A DNA stretch of 64,000 nt from the NCBI GenBank assembly GCA_950022655.1, contig OX465584.1:29733469-29797468 (forward strand), in the 5' to 3' direction. Position numbers and translations under genes: made by a program. The notes under the pieces are model-generated. The model ran no database searches and was not told the DNA's origin. It saw only the letters and a program-made list of their open reading frames with translations. Below, piece after piece: positions 12,935 to 23,979 of this stretch. Position 1 is the stretch's first letter, and every line of letters starts with the position of its first letter. This stretch comes from Alentia gelatinosa. Lineage: Eukaryota > Annelida > Polychaeta > Phyllodocida > Polynoidae.

Positions 12935-13759
12935 CTAAAAATTCAGACCATGAACTACCAGCTTGGGCTTCACAACTTCCTTCATGAATGTCTGGAGCAT
13001 ATTCAAGAGCGTGCCAGAATCAGCTACTGCCGCCGCCCCCGCAGCAGATGGCGTCACTGGTGGCGATGTGACTGTCAGAGGGTTGTAGTCTGAAGCGACA
13101 AAAGACAGCAGGCCTAGAACACTGGCACTGGACAACTGGGCACCACTGGGACTGTCTGTTTGCTTGAATGGTGCTATAGTGTGACATCTCAACACAGTGA
13201 TGTGGGGAACCAGGAATTGAAATCTTGTCAAGATCCACCTCTCAGTTGCTGTCAGGATTTCTGCACCTTTGCCAGACTTGGTCATAAGCTTCCAGATTTT
13301 GGCAAGCTTTGTCTGCATACTGTCATACCAGGTTTTGACTTCTTGTGGTGTGTGGTCCATGGACCATACCTTCTCTTTCCACAGCCAGTCTTTGAGTGAT
13401 TTGTCATTGAAGCCATGCAGCCATTTGGAATATAATTCAGGATGCTGCTGGAGATACTCGATAACCGCTTCTTTTTCATCTTCAGAGAAGTTTGTATTAC
13501 TTTGTGGTCCTCAGTGGCAACGTGGACGTGGTTGCGACAGTGCCCCGTCTGGCTCTGATGACTCTGGCTCTGCACCAGGTGCTGATTCCTTGTCTTCTAA
13601 TTCTGAATCATGCAGGCATGCAATGCACTCAACAGCAGCATCAGTATCTGGCGTATCTGGTGGAACATCTGGTGCAATAGCAGGCAGATCATGTATTTCA
13701 GCAGTAGAAGTAGTAGCAGTAGTAGGACCCTTTTTGCGCTTCTGCTTCTTTGGAGGCAT
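12935..13759 (-). pseudogene. MADF/SANT-like domain protein, one in-frame stop
   Basis: A minus-strand frame starts with MPPKKQKRKK (basic, nuclear-localisation-like), passes an acidic/Pro-rich linker, meets one TGA at 13,511-13,513, and then stays open to 12,935. After the TGA it reads as a MADF/Myb-SANT-like DNA-binding domain: EYLQQHPELYSKW, then LKDWLWKEK, VKTWYDSM and ERWILTRFQFL, with the tryptophans and aromatics spaced as in that family. Such proteins accompany Harbinger-type transposons or are derived from them. No transposase lies next to it. The single stop could be a null mutation, or translation could begin downstream. The paralogue at 11.5-11.96 kb does not have this TGA. Confidence 0.6.
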
Positions 13760-14958
13760 TTTCGTGGACCAGGTAGAGAGTGGTGAGATGTGTTCTCTTC
13801 GGCTGCTTGAAGTGGAATGAAGACCTGTTCGCCATCCCGTCTTATACATCGTTCTTGTTATTTTGATTCTCCCAGGATACCCAAGGAGGTGTCAGTAGTC
13901 AGGAGAGTTCCAGGACACTTTTCACAAGGTATCCTTCCCCCAAGATAAATTATTAAACACAAATTGGACAATACCTCGTTGATCGTCAGCCACAACTGTC
14001 CTTGCTCACGATAAATAAAATTATTAAACCAAAACCCTCCTATGACCTCTCCTCGGACCTTCAAGTATCTTTGGGATGGACAATTAAACGGCCCACTGGA
14101 CTACCCGTCTATAATTTTCCACTCTGTCGTCTATTGGCGAATTAGCCTGTGATTAGCGTCTAATGACTAACACGGAGGGAGGGTGAAAAATGTGAGGAGC
14201 AGCCTGCTGGGCCCTTCTGCACCTCAGGGAGTGGAGCAAGACCATGAGGGTCGCCGCTGAGAGAGAAAGGCCTGCCAGGTCCATGAAAGAGAATGTCAGC
14301 TCAGGGACTGGGAAGGATCTGATGTAGGCCTCATACGCGGCAGCTGGGCATGCATGGGGATCCTGGGAGAGCCGGAAGCGCCAGAGGAAGAGGCGGCTCC
14401 GAGGTCGTCCTGGCCTTCGAGGAGTGAAGGAGGACGGTGAGGACTTGGCGAGAGGTGGCGACATCCTCCTTCCTTAGGCAAGTAAATTGCGCTTCCACAT
14501 CTCCCGCCATAATCGATACTATAAACACTCATTACCCCATATCCCTGAATGAAGCAAGATAAAGGCCGGAGTGGGCTAATACAATTTTATTTAATTTTAT
14601 AGGTCTTATTGATATGAATAAGTAGGTATACAATGAATATCAATAATAATAATAAATGTATAATTGACAGATGTATTTTGATGTCAATTATGAATAATTT
14701 ATGACATAATAAGTGAAGTTATTATGGATTATTACGTAAGTATGAAGTACATGTAATAATATAAATAGCCCTAGGAGTGAAACGAGTAGGAGAAAAAAGG
14801 TGAGGGTGGGTGGGTAGAAAAATTGTACGTGCGTACGGTATGAGACCTGAGCGAAGTGTGAGACAGTGTATAGTGTTGAGCTAGCGCACTTTGATGAGTG
14901 GTGCGGGTGAGAGGGGATAGGTGGCGCAGAGGTGCGCTAGTGCAGAGGTGCTTCACCA
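13760..14958. other. No gene recognised
   Basis: Minus-strand Ser/Pro/Arg-rich ORFs overlap in several frames at 14,150-14,530 and have no recognisable domain. The rest is AT-rich. Confidence 0.35.
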
Positions 14959-14980
14959 GGGGGGGGGGGGGGGGGGGGGG
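14959..14980 (+). repeat. Poly-G run
   Basis: A run of 22 G. It sits beside a minus-strand chance ORF in which it codes for polyproline. Confidence 0.95.
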
Positions 14981-17598
14981 CAATGACCACCCCTGACCAG
15001 AGGCCATGGGCAACCCATCCCATACATGATACTAAACTCTATCGTATTGAAAATATTGGTTTCGACCTATGATGCAACCGTGCCATGTGAATCTGTATCT
15101 GAAAGCTAACCTCTGTGAGAAATACGGCTGATAAACAAAAAAAAACAAATAAAAGTTGAAAATTAAAAATACCTATGCTTTGTTAGTTTTAAGGAAGGTC
15201 CAATACTTGTTGCTAGCATATGTTAGGCCATTTGGTTCTTTCTCATTGCAGCTACGCAGTAACATCCCTTTAGCCTTTCATATGTGTAATACAATTCCAC
15301 TTATCTTTAGGGCTTCACCTCGATAATTTTGCTTTCTCTTTGTAGTCACATAATTCCCCGTGTATATATGTATGTTATCCGTTCATTGTTCAGAGTGCCT
15401 TAATGACTCCTTTATTTTCTTATATAATTGGACGAGATTCATTATTTCTTTCAGTGCCTCATATCTTTCGTGATAACCTGATTACAATAAGAAATTATCC
15501 AATGAAATTATACAAGTTATCAACACCTTGTTTTGCGTAGAGGGCTCTTAGGGTGAGAGTGAGTGGGAGCTATAAACGGTATTAATGGAAGGTGTGACTT
15601 GCTCGTGAGTATACCGTAGCTCCCACGACAAACGGCATCTGTTTACAGAAGAATCTAAGAGGATATTGGAAGCAGACAGGGTATATTTACACGAAACACA
15701 AGTGCCTCCGACGAAGAGCAAGCCGTTTCAGCATCTCCTTCGGAATTATGAAACTAGCACCATTAAACCTGTTTATATCTCGCATTGTATTACAAAAGTC
15801 AGAGACGCCAATCTTAACAAGTTAATGTCCATTTCGATTTAAGGTTGAGTGTCACTTTTGTTTTAAATGCAACTTTAAAAACTCTTATATGTCCAATCGA
15901 ATAAGTCTCTAGGAAAGTTTGAGCCACTGAAAAGTAGCTTGGTCCCTGACACCATGTATTCCGTTCATCTTCGCTTGCTTATTCCGGTCTATGATGTGGG
16001 ACATTTCTTCCCTTGTATATTGAATAAAACATATCATGTCACATACATCGGTAGGATGTCCTTTAATTAAAGTCGTGTCCACAATGAGTGTTTAAAGGTG
16101 AGCTTGCACTTATTAGCTGTTTGTTGATTCAAAACCTTTATTTAATGAAGTCTTACTGGTTGGAAACAACCCTGTCAGAAGTACAAGACCTCGTCATAGA
16201 AGCCCATTCACTCTCACATATAGTGCACGATGTTCCTGTGAGTGTCCTGGGGCGTGGCAAGATGAAGTAGGGACGTGTGAATATTACTGTCTTTGTACCA
16301 TCAGCAGGCAGCTAACCGCAGTCATATAAACACACACAGCAAGACCACTTAAACCCACGTGCAAGAGCAGCTTATCCGTGTTGACGGTAATTCAAACACA
16401 GTCAAGGAGAATTCACTTTAACAAATACTGTCACACCCTCTGAACAAGGTGCTGTTGATGAAAGTAGGAAGAAAAATAAGATATAACACAACAATTCCCC
16501 ATCCGCCTACGAAATAATTCAATGAGCAATTCTATCAATGAGACTATGGGAGTGCACCACATGCGTTTAGACATGTTTTTTTCATTAGATAACCGTTTCC
16601 CCGCAGCACTCAATTTCCCTGTACAGTATTCCACTGCAGACAGTGCCTGCAGAGACATCCTTTCTACTACAGGCACTTTATTTCGATAGCGGCAATGCCA
16701 CGTGATTATCACGTGATTTGAGTGCTTTACTTGGTAACTGATATTATCTTGTTACAATAAATCAAAGTCTCATATGCCCCTTATGATTTGCCAAACAAAT
16801 TTTAGAATTCAAACAAGTATTTCTCTTTCTCTCGAATTTTGTATATTTATATGTATTAATGATGCCTCTGATGTCTCGAGGCGTCATGCTACGGTAGCCA
16901 CGGGAATGCCTGGAGGCATAATGCTGCTGTTAAAGGGTTAATATCAGTCCCACACATATGATTAGCCCATGCAGTGTGGTGTCATGGTTTGAGCCATTAG
17001 GGTAGAGCTAGGTTTGCCTGTGGTAGGTTGTTCCCTTACTGGCACTACATAAAGGATCAACAGAAATTCCGCTGTTCAAACATAATTGAAGACCACATAA
17101 TTGTCCAGATGCTTTCCATTTCAACGATTTCCAATCCTAATAGATTCACACAACTTCACAGTTCATAGACACATGTTAAGCAATACACAATCGGCCAATG
17201 TTAGACCATGAGTCCATGCAAATTCATAAGAATAAAGTCAACTGTTCACAGATATTCATTCTATTCATTCAGTTCAATGATTTCCTATAGTTCAGTGTTA
17301 ATCATGGCCATACCATTCCTTAAGATGCTTCAATAGCACCAGGTGTCACGTGGTGCTCGCATAACGGGCACACGCAGATCTCGCCGGTTGGAGTGTAGTT
17401 CACATATTTCAAAAGGAATTCCTATACTGCGAACCTTTAGTATAGACAAGGGACGTATTAACATCGAGAGACCAACCTGGTAAAATTTTTAGGAAAAGGA
17501 AACATATTATTGGCTATTAGCGATTGGATTTAGACTACTATACCAGATTGCGACCGCGGATTCTCACCATGCCGACCAGCACCAGAACCTCAGGAAAC
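14981..17598. other. No gene seen
   Basis: AT-rich sequence with only short ORFs (longest 93 codons at 16,431-16,712, minus) and no recognised motif. Confidence 0.4.
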
Positions 17599-18259
17599 TG
17601 TCACGTACAGTAGCTAAGGCCTAATCCTATAGACTAGCTAACCCAGTGACAAGAAAAGAGAATTCAGAATATCTTCTATACTAAATGAAGAAGACAGATA
17701 ACCATACACAGATATGTATTAATAACATATATTATAACAAAGTATACAGTTACATAACAATTCTCATCAACATACAAAATCATATACACTTCTGTAGTGT
17801 ACATATGATATAAGTCCTCTTGGTCTAAGCAGTACTCACAGTCTATCACTTTCAGTTATTGTTCAATGTCTCCTTGACTTGTGGATATAGATGATCCAAG
17901 TAGTGGTAGCAGTCATCAGTGTCTTTTCCTCCAGTGCTGGGGTGATAGTAGCTTATGGAGAAGCCCAATCCTCAGTAAAGGCCTCTGTAGCATAGAGTCC
18001 TATGGTGTCTCAAGCCTGACACTGCAGTGGTAGTAATGCTGAGTAGCATGGAGTTGTTGACGCCACGGTGTCTGGGTTCCAAGAGAGCTGTGAGTTGAAA
18101 TCTGCTTCCTTATATACCCTATCGGGGGGTCAGTCCAAACGAAGACAGGGGATGGTTCAAACGCTGGGGGTGGCAGTCCAAACAGTTAGGCCTTAACCTC
18201 TATCTGGAGCGAGGACCTGTTAGGAAGCACCCTGTGATATTCTCAATACATACATCACA
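17599..18259 (-). repeat. 3' LTR of the Gmr1-like element
   Basis: 661 bp, downstream copy in element orientation, flanked inside by the polypurine tract and outside by AAAC. Confidence 0.95.
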
Positions 18260-18270
18260 CCTCCCTCCTT
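18260..18270 (-). other. Polypurine tract
   Basis: AAGGAGGGAGG on the minus strand abuts the 3' LTR directly, the expected place for the plus-strand primer. Confidence 0.8.
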
Positions 18271-18452
18271 AAACAAAAAAAAAGAGTTTTCTTTTTTTTC
18301 TAACATCATACATCAAGAAATATGTTATACAATATAATATATGGCATTTTGCAACATACATTTACCTTTTGTCAAAATTACACTTAGTACCTTTTACCAT
18401 CTTTGGGTAATAACACTTAAAACAATAGTATGCACATAATTAAAGGAAACAT

Positions 18453-21400
18453 TTAAGAAGCTCGTGACAAAGCATCAGCACAGACATTGTCTACACCTCG
18501 TACATGAAAAATCTCAAGATTGTATTCTTGCAACAGCAAACTCCAGTTTAGCAATCGCCTGTTTTTGTTTTTCATCTTCTGCAAGAATGTCAGGGGGTTG
18601 TGATCTGTATACACAAGTACTGGATCTAGAGGGGATGACACATAAACACTGAAGTGTTGTAAGGCCAACACTAATGCCAAAGTTTCCTTTTCAACAGTTG
18701 AATAGTTCTTTTGGTGACAATTGAACTTCTTTGAAAAGTAGCATACAGGGTGCTGAACATCATTGTCGTCGTTCTGCAGTAGCACTGCACCTACCCCATG
18801 GTCACTTGCATCAACCATCAAAATGAACTTCTTACCAAAGTCTGGAGCCTTCAGAACAGGTCCAGAACACAAAATAGATTTCACTTTCCCAAAAGCATCA
18901 TCACACTCTTTGGACCAGATAAAGTCTTTCTTTTTCTTTAACAGGTTTGTAAGTGGAGCAGTGATGTCAGAGAAATTCTTACAGAACTTCCTGTAATATC
19001 CAGCCATGCCAAGAAACCTCATCAAACTTCTCTTGTTTGCTGGAACTGGATATTCAACAATACTCTTGATTTTGGCTTCAACTGGTGCTACCTGACCTAG
19101 ACCAACAACATGTCCAAGATAAATCACCTTTGCCTGTCCAAACTCACTTTTTGTCAGGTTTACAGTTAGGTTTGCTTGTTTGAGCCTCTCTAACACAGAT
19201 TGCAGCCTACACAAATGCTCTTCCCAGGTGTCACTGTAAACCACAATATCGTCAACATACACTTCCACACCTGGCAGACCTTTCAAACACTGATTCATCA
19301 TTCTTTGAAAAGTTGCTGGAGCATTCTTCATACCAAATGGCATCACTTTGTATTGATACAAACCATCAGGAGTAACAAAAGCAGACACTCGCTTTGCTCT
19401 GTCACTCAAAGGAACCGCCCAGTAACCTTTGAGTAAGTCACATTTGGTGATATACTTTGCTTTGCCAATTTTGTCAATGCAGTCATCTATTCTTGGAATA
19501 GGATATGAGTCTGTCTTTCTGAGATCATTTACTTTGCGAAAATCAGTGCAAAATCTAACAGAACCATCTGGCTTTGGTACAAGTATACACGGTGATGACC
19601 AGTCACTGTTGCTTGGCTCAATGATGTTATTCTCTAACATGTAAGATACCTCTTTGCTCATCTTCTCAGCCTTGTGTGGGCTAACTCTGTAAGGATGTTG
19701 TTTGATAGGGAGAGCTTCTCCCACATCTACATCATGGATAGCAATATTTGTTTGACTAGGAACATCCGGAAAGACATCCTTATACTCTCTGAGCAATGTG
19801 CTCAATTCCTCTTTCTGTACAGGAGGCAGGTGCCCTAACTTGGCATCTAGATTTGCAAGAACATTTGAGTTGTTCAGTTTTACACTGTAGTCTATAGGTA
19901 CAAAATCAGTTGTTTCTCCCTCATCACTCAGTGCATTCATACAACAGCCAACAGTCTTGACACTGTCAGAACTTTCTCTGTCATAATAAGGCTTCAACAT
20001 GTTGATGTGACATAACTGGGTAGATCGTCTTCGGTCAGGAGTTTTAACAACATAGTTCACCACTCCAATTCTTTTGACTACCTCATAAGGACCATGGTAG
20101 CGAGCCTTGAGTGTATGCCCAGTAATGGGTAGCAACACCAGGACCTTGTCTCCCACAGAAAATTCATGCTCTTGGGATTTCTTATCAAATTGGTCCTTCA
20201 TCTTTCTTTGGGCTTCTTTCAGGTTTTCACGTGCTAACTCACAAACACGAACTAGCCTGGTTCTAACTTTGGAAACATAATCCAAGACATTGTTGTTTTC
20301 AGGGTTATCTCCTAACCAATGTTCCTTCAATACCTTCAAGGGACCTCGTACTGTATGACCAAAGACCAGCTCAAAAGGACTGAATCCCAATGATTCTTGA
20401 ACAGACTCTCGAGCAGCGAACAACAACATACCAATACCTTCGTCCCAATGTTTCTCATTCTCAAAGCAGTAAGTTCTCATCATGTTCTTGAGGGTGCAGT
20501 GGAATCTTTCCAATGCACCTTGAGACTCTGGATGGTAAGCACTGGACTTAACCTGCTTTATACCTAGTTCATGAACTACTTGTTGAAACAAGCCAGACAT
20601 GAAGTTTGAGCCTTGATCAGACTGAATCTCTTGTGGAAGGCCAACCAGTGAGAAGAAATTAATCAAAGCTTTGACTATCTTTGGGGCAGAGATATTTCTG
20701 AGTGGTATAGCCTCAGGAAATCTTGTAGAAGCACACATTATTGTGAGTAAGTACTGATTACCAGATCGAGTTTTGGGCAGAGGACCTACACAGTCAATAA
20801 TGACATGGCTGAATGCTTCTCCTACTGCGGGAATGGGCCGTAGTGGAGCAACAGGGATCTTTTGATTAGGTTTCCCAACCATTTGACATGTGTGACAGGT
20901 TCTACAAAATTGGGCAACATCTTGCCTCATCTTAGGCCAATAGAAGTGCCTCATGATCTTTTCGGATGTCTTGTTAACACCCAAATGACCACCCATGGGT
21001 AGTTCATGTGCTACATTGAGAACCTCAGAGCGATAAGCCCTAGGAAGCACAATTTGGTAAACAATAGACCAGTCCTCTGATGCTGGGACATCTGGTGGTC
21101 TCCATTTTCTCATGAGAACACCATCTTTAAAGAAGTACCCTGTGGAGACTTTGTCAAGCTCTTCTTCTGAAAGTGCATGGCGGGTAAGCAATGAGATCTC
21201 AGGATCTTGCCTTTGTTCAGTAATTAACTTACTCCTGCCAAGAGGGACTTCATTACTCAAGTTAGTCTTGTCATCATTTTGACTTGACCCTGGTTGAGAA
21301 CCGACAAAAGAATGACCTTTAAGGTGTTCATCCTTTGAGTTGATAAATGTCAGAGACAAATCAATGATATCATCCTCAGTCTCAACATCCACAGAATGCT

Positions 21401-23249
21401 TTTGGCTTAACTCTTTTGCCTGAGCCCTAGTCACAGCACAAGAGGGATAAACTTCACCTATCTCCTCATCAATGACATCATCTTCTGATGACAAAGTGAC
21501 TGGCTCAAGAACCATCTTTGGTTCTACAAAGACTTTTTCCCCTGCTAGATCATTTCCTAGCAACATTGATACACCGTCAACTGGCAGTTCAGATTTTACT
21601 GCAACTTCAACAGACCCTGATACCAAATCAGACTCTAGTCTGATTGTGTGAAGAGGTACACTCAAGAAACCACACTCAACACCACGAATAATGACATATT
21701 CACCAGTGGCTGAACTTGAACTGAAAGGCAAAGCATTTTCTAAAACCATGGATTGAGATGCCCCAGTATCTCTCAAGATACGAATGGGGACAGAATCTGC
21801 AGTGTCACTACCTAGAGACACATTACCTTCAAGTACAAATGGTTTGTATTCTTCTCTGATATCAGTTACCTTATCTGTAACAAATGGCACAATAACACAC
21901 TCTGACTTTTTGGATGTTATGAATGCATTTGGCTTGGGCTCAGCTTTCTTCTTTTTCAGTGCCCAACACTCAGACATAATGTGACCCAGTTTGTGACAGT
22001 AATGACATTTTAGACCTGAACTCCTTCCTGAGTACTCACCTTTTGGCTTCACACTAGATTTCAGATCTTTGCTATCACCACCTTTTGCTCCAAGACTAGA
22101 ATTGCTCCCTTGAGGTGCACTCTTCTTTTGTTGAACACTAGTCTTATGGGTTATGGCATAATCATCAGCAAGAGTGGACATTTCATGCAAGGACATTACT
22201 TTCTTTTCATCGAGATAAGTCTTGAGATCATTGTATGTGCAACGCTTAAATTCTTCAACAAGGCACAGTTGTCTGAGTTTATCAAAACTATCCTCCACTT
22301 CCATAGATTTGCACCACCTGTCAAAGTACACTTCCTTTTCATGAGCAAACTCTACATAGGTTTGATTATCTTGTTTACGGTAACTCCTAAACTTCTGACG
22401 ATATGCCTCTGGTACCAGTTCATAAGCCTTGAGAACAGCAGCTTTGACCTTTTCATAATCTAGACTGTCATTCAAAGATAGTGCCGAATAAGCTTCCTGA
22501 GCTTTACCCCTCAAAACACTCTGTAACATCAGTGCCCACTTCTCTTTTGGCCATTTCATGCTTTGGGCAACCTTCTCAAAATGTTGAAAGTACTTGTCAA
22601 CCTCATTTTCATTGAATGATGGCACTAGCCGTACATCTTTACTAACATCACAAATGTTCCGTTGGTTTGTCCTCTCAGCAGCAAGCTGTAGCTCCATTTC
22701 TTTAAGCCTAAGTTCTTTGTCAGCCTGAATCCGATCATGCTCTCTTTCCTTTTCAGCCTGAATCTGAGCAAGCTCTTTCTCAGCCTGAATCTGAGCAAGC
22801 TCTTTCTCAGCCTGAATCTGAGCAAGCTCTTTTTCAGCCTGGACTTGAGCAAGCTCTTTTTCAGCCTGAACCTGAGCAAGCTCCTTTTCAGCCTGAATCT
22901 GAGCAAGCTCTTTTTCAGCCTGAATCTGAGCAAGCTCTTTTTCTCTTTCCCTTTCAGCCTGAAGTCGAGCATGTTCTACTTCCAGTTGTTTGAGTTTTAT
23001 CTCTCTCTCTAAAACCTCTTTACGACCTGCTTCTGAGGAACCACTAAAATCTGATTCATTTAAAACATCTTCTGGTAATAACTCATCATCAACCAATATC
23101 TCAACAATAGCTCTTTTCAGTTCAGCTTTTCGGCTAGACCTTTTCACATCAAGTTCTAACTCCCTAGCTATTGCTAACAATTCATCCCTTCTGAACTGTT
23201 CTAGTTCCTCCACAGAGGGTGACTGTAAAAAAGCTTGGTACTTAGACAT
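18453..23249 (-). CDS. Gag-Pol polyprotein, integrase before RT
   Basis: An intact 1598-residue polyprotein. The N-terminal gag has a long charged coiled coil (about 80-190) with a nine-residue tandem repeat, then a retrotransposon gag region and a CCHC zinc knuckle (CHYCHKLGHIMSEC, about 413-426). An aspartic protease follows with DTGA at about 491. Next is integrase, with an HHCC finger (about 748-790) and DDE core residues near 816 (IIDCVGP), 879 (SDQGSNF) and 911 (GALERF), plus a GPY-like tail (ARYHGPYEVV, about 1053). After that come reverse transcriptase (DFRKVN, and YVDD at about 1333) and RNase H (VDASD and YTDHNPL, about 1475-1550). There is no frameshift between gag and pol. The domain order matches the Gmr1 group. 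No envelope-like ORF follows. Confidence 0.95.
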   Translation of the reverse strand: MSKYQAFLQSPSVEELEQFRRDELLAIARELELDVKRSSRKAELKRAIVEILVDDELLPEDVLNESDFSGSSEAGRKEVLEREIKLKQLEVEHARLQAEREREKELAQIQAEKELAQIQAEKELAQVQAEKELAQVQAEKELAQIQAEKELAQIQAEKELAQIQAEKEREHDRIQADKELRLKEMELQLAAERTNQRNICDVSKDVRLVPSFNENEVDKYFQHFEKVAQSMKWPKEKWALMLQSVLRGKAQEAYSALSLNDSLDYEKVKAAVLKAYELVPEAYRQKFRSYRKQDNQTYVEFAHEKEVYFDRWCKSMEVEDSFDKLRQLCLVEEFKRCTYNDLKTYLDEKKVMSLHEMSTLADDYAITHKTSVQQKKSAPQGSNSSLGAKGGDSKDLKSSVKPKGEYSGRSSGLKCHYCHKLGHIMSECWALKKKKAEPKPNAFITSKKSECVIVPFVTDKVTDIREEYKPFVLEGNVSLGSDTADSVPIRILRDTGASQSMVLENALPFSSSSATGEYVIIRGVECGFLSVPLHTIRLESDLVSGSVEVAVKSELPVDGVSMLLGNDLAGEKVFVEPKMVLEPVTLSSEDDVIDEEIGEVYPSCAVTRAQAKELSQKHSVDVETEDDIIDLSLTFINSKDEHLKGHSFVGSQPGSSQNDDKTNLSNEVPLGRSKLITEQRQDPEISLLTRHALSEEELDKVSTGYFFKDGVLMRKWRPPDVPASEDWSIVYQIVLPRAYRSEVLNVAHELPMGGHLGVNKTSEKIMRHFYWPKMRQDVAQFCRTCHTCQMVGKPNQKIPVAPLRPIPAVGEAFSHVIIDCVGPLPKTRSGNQYLLTIMCASTRFPEAIPLRNISAPKIVKALINFFSLVGLPQEIQSDQGSNFMSGLFQQVVHELGIKQVKSSAYHPESQGALERFHCTLKNMMRTYCFENEKHWDEGIGMLLFAARESVQESLGFSPFELVFGHTVRGPLKVLKEHWLGDNPENNNVLDYVSKVRTRLVRVCELARENLKEAQRKMKDQFDKKSQEHEFSVGDKVLVLLPITGHTLKARYHGPYEVVKRIGVVNYVVKTPDRRRSTQLCHINMLKPYYDRESSDSVKTVGCCMNALSDEGETTDFVPIDYSVKLNNSNVLANLDAKLGHLPPVQKEELSTLLREYKDVFPDVPSQTNIAIHDVDVGEALPIKQHPYRVSPHKAEKMSKEVSYMLENNIIEPSNSDWSSPCILVPKPDGSVRFCTDFRKVNDLRKTDSYPIPRIDDCIDKIGKAKYITKCDLLKGYWAVPLSDRAKRVSAFVTPDGLYQYKVMPFGMKNAPATFQRMMNQCLKGLPGVEVYVDDIVVYSDTWEEHLCRLQSVLERLKQANLTVNLTKSEFGQAKVIYLGHVVGLGQVAPVEAKIKSIVEYPVPANKRSLMRFLGMAGYYRKFCKNFSDITAPLTNLLKKKKDFIWSKECDDAFGKVKSILCSGPVLKAPDFGKKFILMVDASDHGVGAVLLQNDDNDVQHPVCYFSKKFNCHQKNYSTVEKETLALVLALQHFSVYVSSPLDPVLVYTDHNPLTFLQKMKNKNRRLLNWSLLLQEYNLEIFHVRGVDNVCADALSRAS
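22753..22942 (-). repeat. 27-bp tandem repeat inside gag
   Basis: About seven copies of a 27-bp unit coding EKELAQIQA or EKELAQVQA, lengthening the coiled coil of gag. Units are near identical, so they expanded recently and copy number may differ between element copies. Confidence 0.9.
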
Positions 23250-23292
23250 TTCAATTTGTTGTACTTATCATCAAGAGAACAGTTTTTCATAT

Positions 23293-23309
23293 TCCCGGAC
23301 AAGCCCCCA
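23293..23309 (-). other. Primer binding site, tRNA-Pro type
   Basis: The plus strand reads TCCCGGACAAGCCCCCA, which looks like the 3' end of a tRNA-Pro including CCA. It lies five bases inside the 5' LTR, as expected for the minus-strand primer site. The same primer tRNA type is used by many gammaretroviruses. One base differs from the usual tRNA-Pro end that I recall. Confidence 0.75.
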
Positions 23310-23314
23310 ATTTC

Positions 23315-23975
23315 TGTCACGTACAGTAGCTAAGGCCTAATCCTATAGACTAGCTAACCCAGTGACAAGAAAAGAGAATTCAGAATATCTTCTATACTAA
23401 ATGAAGAAGACAGATAACCATACACAGATATGTATTAATAACATATATTATAACAAAGTATACAGTTACATAACAATTCTCATCAACATACAAAATCATA
23501 TACACTTCTGTAGTGTACATATGATATAAGTCCTCTTGGTCTAAGCAGTACTCACAGTCTATCACTTTCAGTTATTGATCAATGTCTCCTTGACTTGTGG
23601 ATATAGATGATCCAAGTAGTGGTAGCAGTCATCAGTGTCTTTTCCTCCAGTGCTGGGGTGATAGTAGCTTATGGAGAAGCCCAATCCTCAGTAAAGGCCT
23701 CTGTAGCATAGAGTCCTATGGTGTCTCAAGCCTGACACTGCAGTGGTAGTAATGCTGAGTAGCATGGAGTTGTTGACGCCACGGTGTCTGGGTTCCAAGA
23801 GAGCTGTGAGTTGAAATCTGCTTCCTTATATACCCTATCGGGGGGTCAGTCCAAACGAAGACAGGGGATGGTTCAAACGCTGGGGGTGGCAGTCCAAACA
23901 GTTAGGCCTTAACCTCTATCTGGAGCGAGGACCTGTTAGGAAGCACCCTGTGATATTCTCAATACATACATCACA
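23315..23975 (-). repeat. 5' LTR of the Gmr1-like element
   Basis: 661 bp, upstream in element orientation. It differs from the other LTR at one base by eye. It carries a TATA-like box and a long AT-rich 3' half. Confidence 0.95.
23826..23832 (-). promoter_or_regulatory. TATA box in the 5' LTR
   Basis: TATATAA on the minus strand, about 150 bases from the upstream edge of the LTR. This suits an RNA polymerase II start at the U3/R border. The same box is at 18,110-18,116 in the other LTR. Confidence 0.6.
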
Positions 23976-23979
23976 AAAC

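Larger units (their letters stand above)
17599..23975 (-). mobile_element. Complete Gmr1-like Ty3/gypsy LTR retrotransposon
   Basis: A 6377-bp element bounded by two 661-bp direct LTRs that start TG and end CA. I find one difference between the LTRs (near 17,858 versus 23,574). The 4-bp target duplication AAAC lies at 17,595-17,598 and 23,976-23,979. Inside are a tRNA-Pro-type primer binding site, a polypurine tract and one uninterrupted gag-pol ORF. The order is gag, protease, integrase, reverse transcriptase, RNase H. Integrase before RT is the Copia order, although the sequence motifs are Ty3/gypsy. This is the known hallmark of the Gmr1 group. Near-identical LTRs and an intact ORF point to a very recent insertion and a possibly active family. 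Confidence 0.95.

Noticed and set aside
22625..22972. Leu/Arg/Lys-rich 115-codon minus ORF and the matching plus ORF at 22,737-23,012
   Set aside because: Shadow frames of the 27-bp repeat in gag.
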